From Tautonia rosea (GTDB lineage Bacteria > Planctomycetota > Planctomycetia > Isosphaerales > Isosphaeraceae): a stretch of DNA of 64,000 nt. Position 1 is the stretch's first letter. Every line of letters begins with the position of its first letter. Where the stretch lies: the NCBI RefSeq assembly GCF_012958305.1, contig NZ_JABBYO010000013.1, positions 1-64,000 on the forward strand, read 5' to 3'. The notes under the pieces are model-generated. The model did no database searches and was not told the origin of the DNA. It saw only the letters and a list, made by a program, of their open reading frames with translations. The translations under genes were made by a program, and so were the position numbers. This document shows positions 8,671 through 17,427 of this stretch, in pieces.

Positions 8671-11091
8671 TTACGATTCACCCGACAGAATCTCGCCCCT
8701 GACCTGAAGAGTGCTCGCCGAGCTCAATTCGTCCTGAAGCACGCGATGGTTTGGCAACTTCGGAGAGTCGTGCAGGAGCGCCCCGAGGCCGACGAGCGTG
8801 AGGAGACCACAGCAGACCATGCCGAGAACGAGGAGAGAACCGAGGCGGGCGTTTGTAGGGACATGTGAGAGGGTGAGGACACCAAACCCGATCGCCAGGG
8901 CAAGGATGTCCGTAATGATTGCAGGGCCGGACTCTCGCAGTGCGCAAGAGACGGGCTCGGACTCGCTTCGCCCCCGGGCTCGCGTTACGCCTTCCAGGAA
9001 GTAGACCGCGTAGTCGACGCCGACACCGATGATGATGACGCAGAACAGGGAGGTCGCGACGCCGAGTGGGAGGCCGGACCAGCCCATGAAACCGAAGAGC
9101 ATCACAATGGTCAGCAAGGTTGGGAGAAGGGCCAGCAGGGCAAACCGGGGAGCGCGATAGAAGAGGACAAGAAGGGACGAGACGATGACCAGATCGAGCA
9201 CCAGGGAAGCGATCTGAGAGGAGACGATTGCCGGAATCATGGCCTGGCTGAGGGCCACATCCCCACAGAACTGGATGCGCAAGGTCGACGGGCTGGGCGA
9301 TTTCGGGCGGAATTGCTGGAGGGCCTCCATCAGGCGAGCCGTATCCTGATAATTAGCATCCTTGAGAGAGATCGTCAGAATTGTGGCTGCCCCGCGATCG
9401 TCGATCAATGCTCGGAGCCGATCCTCTCCATGAATCAGCGCGTAGCGGGTGAGGAGCCGTCGTGCCTCCCGCGCTTCAGGGAGCGAATGAGGCGAGCCAA
9501 CCGCCGGGGTCATGTCCCAGAAATGAGCCATCGCCTCCAGACTGCTGGCGAGACCAGTCACCCCACCGACTCGGGGTTGGGTGCTCGCAAACTCCTCGAA
9601 TTCTCGGAGCAGCGCCAGAGAGGCCGGCTGCAGCAGCGGATCGACGTCGGACGATGACGGATCGACGCTCACATGAGCGAGGAGAATGTGAGAGCCATGC
9701 AGCTTGCGATCGACTCGCTCGCTCGCCTGCCGGAGTGGGCTCGACACGGAGAAATTATGGACCCAACTGTCCTGGATCCGGAGACGCGGCATTCCTGCTG
9801 CCGCGATGAGTGTCAGTAGCGAGGCGAGCGCGAGAATGGCTGACCGACGTCGGATCAGCGGGGCCAGTGCGTCGGCGAGTCGATGGCCGATCCCTGCCTT
9901 TTCTCGGAGATTCTTCGTGAACGCTCGGGGGCCAAGCCATGCGAGTGAGGCGGGGATGAACGTCACGGACCAGACGAAACAGAAGGCCAGTCCTCCTGCT
10001 GCATACGCACCGAACATGCGGATGGGGCCGATGGAGGCCCCCAGGAAGGAGAGGAAACCGATCGAGGTCGTCAGCGATGCGACGGCGAGGGGACGCGCCA
10101 TCTCCGAAATGGTCTGCTCGACCAGCGGGAGATGCGATCCCTGGCCATCCCAGGCGGCGAGCTTCTCCTGGTAATGCCAGAACAGGTGCACCTCGTCGGT
10201 GAGCGCGACCGTGACAAGGACGACGGGAAGGATGACCGTCGAGAGGTAGATCGGCGACCCGATCCATCCCATGACGCCGAAGGTCGTCACCAGGCAGGCG
10301 CCAATCTCGAGAAGGCCCAGGGCAACTCCCCAGAAATTCCGGCAACCGAGCCAGACCACGAGGGCGATGATCGCGACCGTCGCCGGGATCAGCAGGAGGA
10401 GATCCTCCAGGATGTGAGTCCCCAGCAGAGCCTCGGCCACCGGCGCCCCGGCAACGGAGACCCGGTCGAGTTCAGGGAGCGGATAGCCGTCGACGAGGTC
10501 GATGATCTGATGGGATAGCACCGATCGGGTCCCAGGCTCCTCTTCTGGGACGCCGATGAAGATGGCCGCCGCCGTCCGGTCCTCAGAAACGAGCGTCCCG
10601 GTGAACGGGCGGGCGGCTGGAGCGTTCAAATCGGCCCGCAGCAGTTCGAACTCCTCCGCTCGGCCCGGCAGGGAATCGAGAAACGGTTGGAATGTCCCCT
10701 TTCCTTCGTAGACCCGGTCGCGGAGTTCCGTGGCGAGGCTGGAGACATGCCCAGGGTCGACACCCTCCAGGCGGAGAATCGCCCGGGTCAGGCTGCGGAC
10801 AGCCTCCAGGGTGCCGGAGTTGAAGATGCCGTTGGGGTGCCTCGTTTCGAGCAGGACGATCATCGGGTCTCGAAGGCCGAACGATCGGCGAGCCTCCGAG
10901 TCGAACCGGGCGACGGGGTCGTCGGGGGGCACGAGTGTCTTGCCGTCGGTACGCAACTCCAGACGCCAGAGGCCTGGCATCGCGAGCAGCACGATGAGGA
11001 CTGCGCCGACGACTGCCACCCGGGGCCGGGTCAAGCTCCAGCGGGCAGGGAGCGTGACGATCGCGGTCAGGGCGTCATGGGAGGGGATCAT
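8671..11091 (-). CDS. MMPL/RND-superfamily membrane transporter
   Basis: A large inner-membrane exporter (806 aa) with the two-fold RND layout: one N-terminal membrane helix (VAVVGAVLIVLLAMPGLW), a periplasmic domain, a bundle of about five helices near residues 220-400, a second periplasmic loop, then helices ending near the C-terminus. The segment IIIGVGVDYAVYFLEGV has the Gly-Asp pattern of the proton-relay helix in MMPL/HAE3 proteins, which typically move lipids or hopanoids. The start at 11091 (MIPSHDAL) is a choice; in-frame codons reach 11145 (TTG), close to the upstream gene. It lies 58 bp downstream of the NHL gene and may share its transcript. Substrate unknown. Confidence 0.85.
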   Translation of the reverse strand: MIPSHDALTAIVTLPARWSLTRPRVAVVGAVLIVLLAMPGLWRLELRTDGKTLVPPDDPVARFDSEARRSFGLRDPMIVLLETRHPNGIFNSGTLEAVRSLTRAILRLEGVDPGHVSSLATELRDRVYEGKGTFQPFLDSLPGRAEEFELLRADLNAPAARPFTGTLVSEDRTAAAIFIGVPEEEPGTRSVLSHQIIDLVDGYPLPELDRVSVAGAPVAEALLGTHILEDLLLLIPATVAIIALVVWLGCRNFWGVALGLLEIGACLVTTFGVMGWIGSPIYLSTVILPVVLVTVALTDEVHLFWHYQEKLAAWDGQGSHLPLVEQTISEMARPLAVASLTTSIGFLSFLGASIGPIRMFGAYAAGGLAFCFVWSVTFIPASLAWLGPRAFTKNLREKAGIGHRLADALAPLIRRRSAILALASLLTLIAAAGMPRLRIQDSWVHNFSVSSPLRQASERVDRKLHGSHILLAHVSVDPSSSDVDPLLQPASLALLREFEEFASTQPRVGGVTGLASSLEAMAHFWDMTPAVGSPHSLPEAREARRLLTRYALIHGEDRLRALIDDRGAATILTISLKDANYQDTARLMEALQQFRPKSPSPSTLRIQFCGDVALSQAMIPAIVSSQIASLVLDLVIVSSLLVLFYRAPRFALLALLPTLLTIVMLFGFMGWSGLPLGVATSLFCVIIIGVGVDYAVYFLEGVTRARGRSESEPVSCALRESGPAIITDILALAIGFGVLTLSHVPTNARLGSLLVLGMVCCGLLTLVGLGALLHDSPKLPNHRVLQDELSSASTLQVRGEILSGES

Positions 11092-11149
11092 GGGTTTCCA
11101 CGGACGAGAGTGTTGCGGTGCTGCAGGAGGTCTCTGGTGACCCAACTCC

Positions 11150-12148
11150 TCACGGGAGAGGAGGGCAGAATTTTTGAATGCGGTGCGTCGTAATTTCGGT
11201 CACGTAAACGCAGCCGTCCTTGTCGCAGGCGACTCCGTGGGGAGAGCGAAACTCTCCGTTCCCGAGACCGGTCCTCCCCAGTTGGCCGAGAGGCTCCCCC
11301 TCGGCGTTGTAGAATTCGAGGCGGTCGTTGCCGGCGTTCGCCACGATGACGACCCCCTCGGGGGTGATTGCGATGCCTCGGGGATCCTGGAGCTGACCGG
11401 CCCCCTCCCCCTGCGATCCCCAGGTTCGGAGGAGGTTGCCGTCGGAGTCGAACTTCTGGACCCGATGATTGCCCGAGTCGGTGACGTAGACCGCACCGTC
11501 CGAATCGATCGCGATCCCGGTAGGCCCGATCATCTCGCCGGGGGCAGAGCCCTCTCGTCCCCAGGAGGTCAGGTATTCGCCCGCATTTGAGAACTTCTGG
11601 ACCCGGTGATTGCCGGAGTCGAGGACATAAAGATTCCCCTCGCGATCAAGTGCCAACCCGGTCGGGGCGCGGAATTGCCCGGGGTCCGACCCCCTTGAGC
11701 CGATGACCTGTTCGCAGGTGCCCGCAATCTCGATCAGCGATGAGGTCCAGAGTCGCACCTTCTGAACCCGATCGTTGAGGGTGTCGGCCACGAACACGGA
11801 GCCGTGGCGATCGACGGCGATCCCGGTCGGCCAGCGGTACTCGCCCTCACCCGAGCCCTCGTGACCGAACTGCAGGTTGAAGCCGCCGACATTGCTGAGA
11901 AACTTGATGCGATGGTTTCCCGAGTCGGAGACCACGATCGTCTCCTCGCCAAACGGGTCCGTATAGGTTGTGATCCCGAGGGGCTGCTCGTAGCGACCCA
12001 GGAACTCGGGAGTCCCCCGCTGTCCCCAGGTGATGAAGAAATGGAGCGCCGGCATCTCCGCCCCATCACGGTCGTTCCCCGAGGCAGGCGACGCGAACGA
12101 GGCCAGGATGCCTGCAACCAGCCCGAGGAAGGTGAGGGACTGTGGCAT
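11150..12148 (-). CDS. exported NHL-repeat beta-propeller protein
   Basis: 332 aa with a cleavable signal peptide (MPQSLTFLGLVAGILASFASPASG) and then about six NHL repeats, each showing the pattern G-x-x-W/F-x-x-P-x-G-I-A-V/I-D followed by V-x-V-x-D-S-x-N-x-R-V/I-Q-K-F. This folds as a six-bladed propeller, usually a binding platform rather than an enzyme. The start at 12148 is supported by GGAGAT about 8 nt upstream; the same frame is open further to 12253 but that part is not protein-like and overlaps the upstream gene. Function beyond extracytoplasmic binding is not evident. Confidence 0.88.
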   Translation of the reverse strand: MPQSLTFLGLVAGILASFASPASGNDRDGAEMPALHFFITWGQRGTPEFLGRYEQPLGITTYTDPFGEETIVVSDSGNHRIKFLSNVGGFNLQFGHEGSGEGEYRWPTGIAVDRHGSVFVADTLNDRVQKVRLWTSSLIEIAGTCEQVIGSRGSDPGQFRAPTGLALDREGNLYVLDSGNHRVQKFSNAGEYLTSWGREGSAPGEMIGPTGIAIDSDGAVYVTDSGNHRVQKFDSDGNLLRTWGSQGEGAGQLQDPRGIAITPEGVVIVANAGNDRLEFYNAEGEPLGQLGRTGLGNGEFRSPHGVACDKDGCVYVTEITTHRIQKFCPPLP

Positions 12149-12249
12149 CGGAGTATCTCCTTGGTTGGTCGATGATTCCGAGGTTGTCGGGTGACGAAGG
12201 TGCGAGGCTCGGCGGCCGGTTCTGATCGGTTCGGCGGCTTGCTCGATGA

Positions 12250-13215
12250 TCATGCTCCGATGGAGAGCGCGACTCGGACGCTGATCGCCCAGTCGGGAGT
12301 ATCGTGGTCCTGGTGGTACCTCAGGGCGCTTCGGGCGTAGTGAATGCTGTAGTGCCAGCTGCCTCCTCGGATGACCCGGCAGCCCGACCCGGATGCCTGA
12401 TTCTCGGGGTTGGGGAGGATGGCCTCAGGCCGGCTGTAGAAGTCGTCGTCATACCAATCACTGCAATACTCGAAGAAATTGCCATGCACGTCGTAAAGCC
12501 CGAACGGATTGGGTCGTTTGGCGGCGACCGGCTTTCCGCCGTAGTCGGGATCGCCCGACCAGCCCTGGTTGGCGCAATACCAGACGTAGTCCGTCCGCTG
12601 GCCGGGTTGGGTGCCGGCGGGGCCGTCGAAGCACTCATGGTCAGGGGCGTCCAGGGAGTCGCCGAAGGAGAAGCGCGTCTGGGTGCCGGCTCGACAGGCA
12701 TACTCCCACTCGGCCTCGGTGGGGAGGCGGAAGTTCCGTCCGGTGAGCGAGTTGAGCGTGTCCAGAAACCCCCCGGGTCCCGCCACATCGTCCCACGAGA
12801 TCGAGTCGATCGGGACGTCGTCACCAAGGCCGATGCTGCTTACGCCGCCGGTCAAGGTCCACGGGATCGGGGTGGGCAGGGAGCCCATGACGGCCCCCCA
12901 CTGGGCCTGGGTCAGCAGGGTCTGGCCCAGGTAGAACGGCCGAGAAATGGTCACCGAGTGCACCGGTGCCTCATCGGGGCTGCTGCCCCGCTCCACTGCG
13001 CCCATCGGGAATGTCCCTGCCGGGATCCTCACGAGCCGAAGCGGCCGGGCTCCGGCAGGGAGGCCCGGCAGATTGATCGTCAGGGGTCTGATCAGGCGGG
13101 GGGGGATCCTGATGTCCGGGGGCCGAATCAGGGGTCCTCGTGGCCCGGTGATTCGGACGTCAGGACCGATGGGAAAGGGCGGACGAGGTCGCGGTCCTCG
13201 CTTCCAGTCTCTCAT
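12250..13215 (-). CDS. FGE-sulfatase (SUMF1)-domain protein without catalytic cysteines
   Basis: The C-terminal 250 residues are a formylglycine-generating-enzyme fold: VRIPAGTFPMGAVERGSSPDEAPVHSVTI, LPTEAEWEYACRAGT, NPFGLYDVHGNFFEYCSDWY and CRVIRGGSWHYSIHYARSALRY. In true FGEs the last segment holds the two copper-binding active-site cysteines; here those positions are His/Tyr and Ala, so sulfatase-activating oxidation is unlikely. The first 55 residues are an unusual Pro/Arg/Ile-rich stretch with repeated IRxPPxIR-like units and no signal peptide. Related pseudo-FGE domains (for example in C-type-lectin-like and ergothioneine enzymes) serve in binding or other chemistry. Its 3' end is about 100 bp from the start of the NHL gene, suggesting one transcript. 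Confidence 0.85.
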   Translation of the reverse strand: MRDWKRGPRPRPPFPIGPDVRITGPRGPLIRPPDIRIPPRLIRPLTINLPGLPAGARPLRLVRIPAGTFPMGAVERGSSPDEAPVHSVTISRPFYLGQTLLTQAQWGAVMGSLPTPIPWTLTGGVSSIGLGDDVPIDSISWDDVAGPGGFLDTLNSLTGRNFRLPTEAEWEYACRAGTQTRFSFGDSLDAPDHECFDGPAGTQPGQRTDYVWYCANQGWSGDPDYGGKPVAAKRPNPFGLYDVHGNFFEYCSDWYDDDFYSRPEAILPNPENQASGSGCRVIRGGSWHYSIHYARSALRYHQDHDTPDWAISVRVALSIGA

Positions 13216-13367
13216 TTGAGGAGCCTCATCGTACGAAATCGGCCTGGAAAAGCGTCCTCGCCTCGCCCCGGTCGCGGGGCTCGGGCCTCCGGAAGCCCGC
13301 TTTGCTGTCCGGCACCGAACTCGCGATTGGCCAGAACTTCAGCAGGAAGACACTCCCTCAGAAGCTA

Positions 13368-14678
13368 TCATCGTTCAAGAGCATTGTGATTTGATTGTCG
13401 TAAAGTTCCGGTGCCGACCGCATCGGGGGCCGGATCGGTTGGGGGGCCGTCGTCGGTGAGCTCGAAGGCACCGATGTCGGCCCTCTCCTCGACGTCGCCT
13501 TCGCCGCCCGAGGGGCGGGGCTCCCCTCGCTGGTCGGTCTCGAGCGGGGGCTCGAGCTCGCCGTCCAGAGAGGCCGCCACGGCGGCGTTGATGGCGGGGC
13601 TCCCGGGCTCGACGGCGTGAAACTCCGGACCCTCGCCCTGGCCGGAGAGCGGCATCAGTCGGGGGTCGACCCCCAGCCGATCCAGGTCGCTCGCACCGAG
13701 CAGCTCCACTCCATCGGTTCGCTGGAGCAGGACCCCTCCCCGGGAGGCGAGGGGGCCGCTGCAGTCGCCCCCCACTGGGGATTCGTTTTCGGCCATGAGG
13801 CTGTTCCGGACCCGAAGGCGACCGTAATTGCAAAGGCCGCCGCCGTCTTGCGAAGCGGAGTTAAAAGCCACCGTGCTCTCAAGCAGGTCGAGTGTGCCGT
13901 TGTTGCGGATCCCGCCCCCGGTGCGTCCGGCGGAATTGCCGCTGATCGTGCTCGCCTGGAGAACGACTCGGCCCTCCGACCAGATCGCCCCCCCGTTGTC
14001 GCCGGCCCGGTTGCGGCTCAGGGTGCTGCGGATGATCCGCACCTCGGCCGGGCCGTTCCCGGAGATCGGGCTCCCCCCGCCCGCCACGCCATGCCGCACG
14101 TTGTAGATCGCGCCGCCGACCCCGCCGATGCCGCTGGCCTCGTTGCTGTCCAGGGTGCAGGAGTCGAGGATCAGTGTGCCGTTGTTGCAGATGCCTCCGC
14201 CGTCATCCCGGGAGATATTGCCGCGGATCGTGCATTCGACGCAGCGCAACTCGCCGAGGTTGAGGATCCCGGCGCCGTCCTCCACATGGCGGTCGAATCC
14301 GTCGACGGTCGAGCCGTTAACGATGGACAGGCCGGAGAGGGTGACCGACGCTCCTCCAGCGATTTGGAGCACTCGCCCTCTGTGACGGCCGTCGAGAATG
14401 GTGCGGTCGGCACCGGCCCCTTCGATCGTGACCGAGCGATCGATGACGAGGCCTCCCGAGAACGTGCCCGGCCCGAGCCTGATCGTCCCGCCGTTGGCGA
14501 TTGCAGCGATCGCGTCTTGGAGTCGAGAGTCGCCGTTCTCCCCCCGGCCTGGGGCCGAAACTTCGAGGAAGTCGGGAGGATCGCTCCTCGGCGGTTCGGC
14601 ATGCACCGGCATCGCGATGCTCAGGCAAGACAGCGCAAGAATGGGGACCGCGACGGCGAGCGGAGAAGGCTGGCGCAC
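13368..14678 (-). CDS. exported right-handed beta-helix (polymorphic-outer-membrane-like) protein
   Basis: 436 aa beginning with a GTG at 14678 that has CAGGAG 6 nt upstream, followed by a signal peptide (VPILALSCLSIAMPVHA). The body is a parallel beta-helix: IANGGTIRLGPGTF opens it, and repeated motifs such as GGGICNNGTL, GGAIYNV, NGGAIWSEGR, GGGIRNNGTL and GGGLCNYGRL mark the rungs, as in choice-of-anchor Q / Chlamydia Pmp-type proteins. After the helix comes a P-A-I-N-A and D-Q-R-G-x-x-R-P segment, typical of this bacterial family, with a D-I-G-A-F-E end. It is likely an extracellular or surface protein of unknown binding role. Confidence 0.85.
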   Translation of the reverse strand: MRQPSPLAVAVPILALSCLSIAMPVHAEPPRSDPPDFLEVSAPGRGENGDSRLQDAIAAIANGGTIRLGPGTFSGGLVIDRSVTIEGAGADRTILDGRHRGRVLQIAGGASVTLSGLSIVNGSTVDGFDRHVEDGAGILNLGELRCVECTIRGNISRDDGGGICNNGTLILDSCTLDSNEASGIGGVGGAIYNVRHGVAGGGSPISGNGPAEVRIIRSTLSRNRAGDNGGAIWSEGRVVLQASTISGNSAGRTGGGIRNNGTLDLLESTVAFNSASQDGGGLCNYGRLRVRNSLMAENESPVGGDCSGPLASRGGVLLQRTDGVELLGASDLDRLGVDPRLMPLSGQGEGPEFHAVEPGSPAINAAVAASLDGELEPPLETDQRGEPRPSGGEGDVEERADIGAFELTDDGPPTDPAPDAVGTGTLRQSNHNALER

Positions 14679-14710
14679 CGGAAACTCCTGGCAGGTTGCT
14701 GCCGATTAGT

Positions 14711-16099
14711 TCAAGGGGCCGGGACGCCCCGCAGATCATAGAGATAGACCGCGCCGCAGTCGGTGTGGCGTCCGACCCGATTGTTCTGCTCGCGGCCTCC
14801 CGGCTCGCCGACGACGATTTCCAGGTCGCCAATCGCGACGGCGATCCCGAACTCGCACCCCTCATCCGCGTCGCTCGCCACCAGCTTTGCGACCTGTGTC
14901 CACCCCGAGGGTCCTCGGCCGAAGACGTACGCCGCTCCAGAGCCGAGGCCGGCGTCGTCCCGGAAGTGGGCCCCCGTCACGACCAGGTCGCCCCGGATCG
15001 CAACCGCCTCGCCGAGTGCATCGGCGGGCATGATGTCGTCGGCGAGGAGCTTTGCCACCTGCACCCAACCGCTGGGACCGCGCTCGAAGACATAGGCCGC
15101 CCCGGCGCGCGGACCTGCTTCCCCGTTGCCTCGCGAGCCCACGACCACGCGGTCTCGACTCACGGCCACCGAGCAGCCGGTCTCGTCCATCGGCCGAGGA
15201 TCCGACACCTCCAGGCGGCCCTCCGACCGCCACGTCTGGCCATCGTGGCGGAACACGTAGGCGGCCCCGGAATAAGGGGTCGGCGTCCCATTCGCATAAG
15301 CACCGACCGCGATCACCCCGTCGTCTAGGGCGGTCGCGTAGCCGAACAGTTCGCTGGCGAGCGGCTCATCCGGGGTCAGGCGGGCTTCCTCCCTCCAGCC
15401 TTCTGGCCCGAGGCGGAAGACATAGACGGCGCCCGAGTCCTCCACCTCCCCGTCGTGGCCGAGCGCTCCGACGGCACAGACCCCGTCGCCGACGGCCACC
15501 GACTGGCCGAAGCGATCCTCCGACCGGATCCCGCGCGGCCGAAGTGTCGCCGACGGTTCCCAGCGACCGGCCCGGCGGCGGAAGACGTAGGCGGCACCGG
15601 CGTCCTCACCTCCGCCATCATGGCCTCGGGCCCCGACGACCACCGTATCGCCGTGGACGGCCACGGCCATCCCAAAACCGTCGTGCGCCGCCGTGTCGTC
15701 GGCCACAAGCTTCGCCTGCTGCCGCCAGGCGGAGCCCGACCGCTCGAAGACGTAGGCCGCACCGGCATCAATCCCGAACTGGTCGTCGGTGGGGGCTCCG
15801 AGCACCATCGTGTCGCCGGAGATGGCAACCGTGCGGGCAAACGTGGCGAAAGGCTCGGGATCTTCGGCGTTGAGCCTGAGGGATTCCGTCAGTTCCAGGC
15901 GGCCCGACCCCACCACGGTCGCGGGGTCGGGGGGCGACGTCGGGAGGTTCCCGATCGCTGTTGGGGAGCCATTCTTGCCCCCGCCCTCGTCGGTGAGATC
16001 GCCGTGGGGCGTAGTCCGCAGCCAGCTGCTCCCGGCGAGGCCCAGGGGAAGGACCGCCCCAACCATCACGAGGGCGATCCAACGTGCAGAGGAACGCAT
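14711..16099 (-). CDS. exported FG-GAP / integrin-alpha-like repeat protein
   Basis: 462 aa with a signal sequence (MRSSARWIALVMVGAVLPLGLAG) and about seven repeats of the kind DxFGxAVAxxGDxVVVGAxxxDxxGxxxGAAYVFxRxGxxW, which form a beta-propeller. Start ATG at 16099 has TGGAGAT 7 nt upstream. The 3' end is 32 bp from the start of the beta-helix gene, so the two probably form an operon of surface proteins. No enzymatic motif seen. Confidence 0.88.
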   Translation of the reverse strand: MRSSARWIALVMVGAVLPLGLAGSSWLRTTPHGDLTDEGGGKNGSPTAIGNLPTSPPDPATVVGSGRLELTESLRLNAEDPEPFATFARTVAISGDTMVLGAPTDDQFGIDAGAAYVFERSGSAWRQQAKLVADDTAAHDGFGMAVAVHGDTVVVGARGHDGGGEDAGAAYVFRRRAGRWEPSATLRPRGIRSEDRFGQSVAVGDGVCAVGALGHDGEVEDSGAVYVFRLGPEGWREEARLTPDEPLASELFGYATALDDGVIAVGAYANGTPTPYSGAAYVFRHDGQTWRSEGRLEVSDPRPMDETGCSVAVSRDRVVVGSRGNGEAGPRAGAAYVFERGPSGWVQVAKLLADDIMPADALGEAVAIRGDLVVTGAHFRDDAGLGSGAAYVFGRGPSGWTQVAKLVASDADEGCEFGIAVAIGDLEIVVGEPGGREQNNRVGRHTDCGAVYLYDLRGVPAP

Positions 16100-16253
16100 C
16101 AGTGATCTCCAGGCAAGAGGATTGCGCTCGATCGATCAAGGAATCTCGGGCCCACCGTGACCGGGGCCGCGAGGTTTCCCCGGATCCGGCGAGCCTGCCC
16201 GCGACCATTCAGGGCGTCTCAGGCCGGCAACCGCGAGCCCCGGCCGTTTGGAA

Positions 16254-17171
16254 TCAAGGGTTGGCCGCCCGACGCGCGGCCTCCTTGCGGGCGGCAGCGT
16301 CTCGTTGCTGGATGACGGGGCGGAGTCCCTCGCGGAGCTGGGACTTGCGGTCGTCGCTCAGGTCGAGCTCGCCGCGACGGATCCCGACCCCCACTCCACG
16401 ACCCGCCACGAACTCCTGCTTGGAGATCGGCTGCATGTCCTCGCATGTACCCGCGCCCAGGTTGATGTCCTGGCTCTTGAAGGGCTTCTGGAAGGCGACG
16501 GTGACGTTGTGGGGCGGGATCTGCATGACGCCGGTGGCCATCGCGACCCCCGGCATCTTCCGTACGATCCGCTTGCTGTCGAGGTAGATGTCGTAGATCG
16601 CGTTGTAGTGGATCATCGCGGGATAGTCGGAGTATTCCTCCGGCCTTCTGGGATCGGGCCGCGTCAGCGCCACGCAGATGCTCCGAGGTTGGACCACTTC
16701 CGGCTCTCCCGGATCGGCCTCGGAGGCCGTGAACGTGATGTTCGCGTCGTAGAGCGCTGAGTAACCGAAAAGTTCCCAGTTCCGGATTGTGAACTCGAAC
16801 TGTCGGTACCCCAGCCGGTTCGTCACGGGCGGCTTCCGCTCCAGCCTCATGTACGCGCGCAGCTCGACAAGTTCGTCGGCGTCCTCAGGGGCGGAGCTCG
16901 TGTTGCTCGGGCGGAACAGCGGGACCCGGATCACGGACCGCTCGAACTCGGTCTCGGCGAGCTCGGGGAAGAACCTACGGCTCATCTCGGGATCCTGATT
17001 CCCCGGATCGCGCGGAGCGTCAGGCTGGTCTCCCCTGGGCTGCTGGCCCTTCGGCGTCAGTGGCGAGCCCTTGCTCTGGGCCTCCTCCTGGGCAATCGCG
17101 GCCGGCAAATAGAGGCTGGAGGCCCCCAGAGAGAACGCGAACGATTGAAGCATGAAATTGCGGCGGTCCAT
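16254..17171 (-). CDS. Tat-exported protein of unknown function
   Basis: 305 aa. The N-terminus MDRRNFMLQSFAFSLGASSL is a twin-arginine (Tat) signal, ending near PAAIAQ. The mature protein begins with a low-complexity region rich in Gly, Gln, Pro and Asp, then a compact domain (LVELRAYMRLERKPPVTNR, FEFTIRNWELFGYSALYDANI, YIVYLDSK-like stretch IYDIYLDSKRIV, NVTVAFQKPF) and a basic Ala/Arg-rich tail. I do not recognise the family. The start at 17171 is chosen because a strong GAGGAGGA ribosome binding site lies just upstream; the frame stays open to 17738 but the extra part looks non-coding. Confidence 0.7.
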   Translation of the reverse strand: MDRRNFMLQSFAFSLGASSLYLPAAIAQEEAQSKGSPLTPKGQQPRGDQPDAPRDPGNQDPEMSRRFFPELAETEFERSVIRVPLFRPSNTSSAPEDADELVELRAYMRLERKPPVTNRLGYRQFEFTIRNWELFGYSALYDANITFTASEADPGEPEVVQPRSICVALTRPDPRRPEEYSDYPAMIHYNAIYDIYLDSKRIVRKMPGVAMATGVMQIPPHNVTVAFQKPFKSQDINLGAGTCEDMQPISKQEFVAGRGVGVGIRRGELDLSDDRKSQLREGLRPVIQQRDAAARKEAARRAANP

Positions 17172-17427
17172 TGGTCGATCCTCCTCCTCGGAACTGATGA
17201 AGTGATCGGGTGTAGTGAGATGGTCGCTCGGGGATGCATGGAGATGGATCGGGCCGGCTGAGGGCTCGGCACCGACCAGGAGGTTGTGTCCACTCCGCGA
17301 GCCTCCCAAGCGGGAGGGTGCGCTGATGACCGGTCGGGAACTTTGAAAAGCTGCTCGGGAAGGAAGCTGGGTTCGTTGTTCGATGGCCTTCCTTCGGCGC
17401 GCGTCGGAAAGGACTCGCCGGAGGGGC

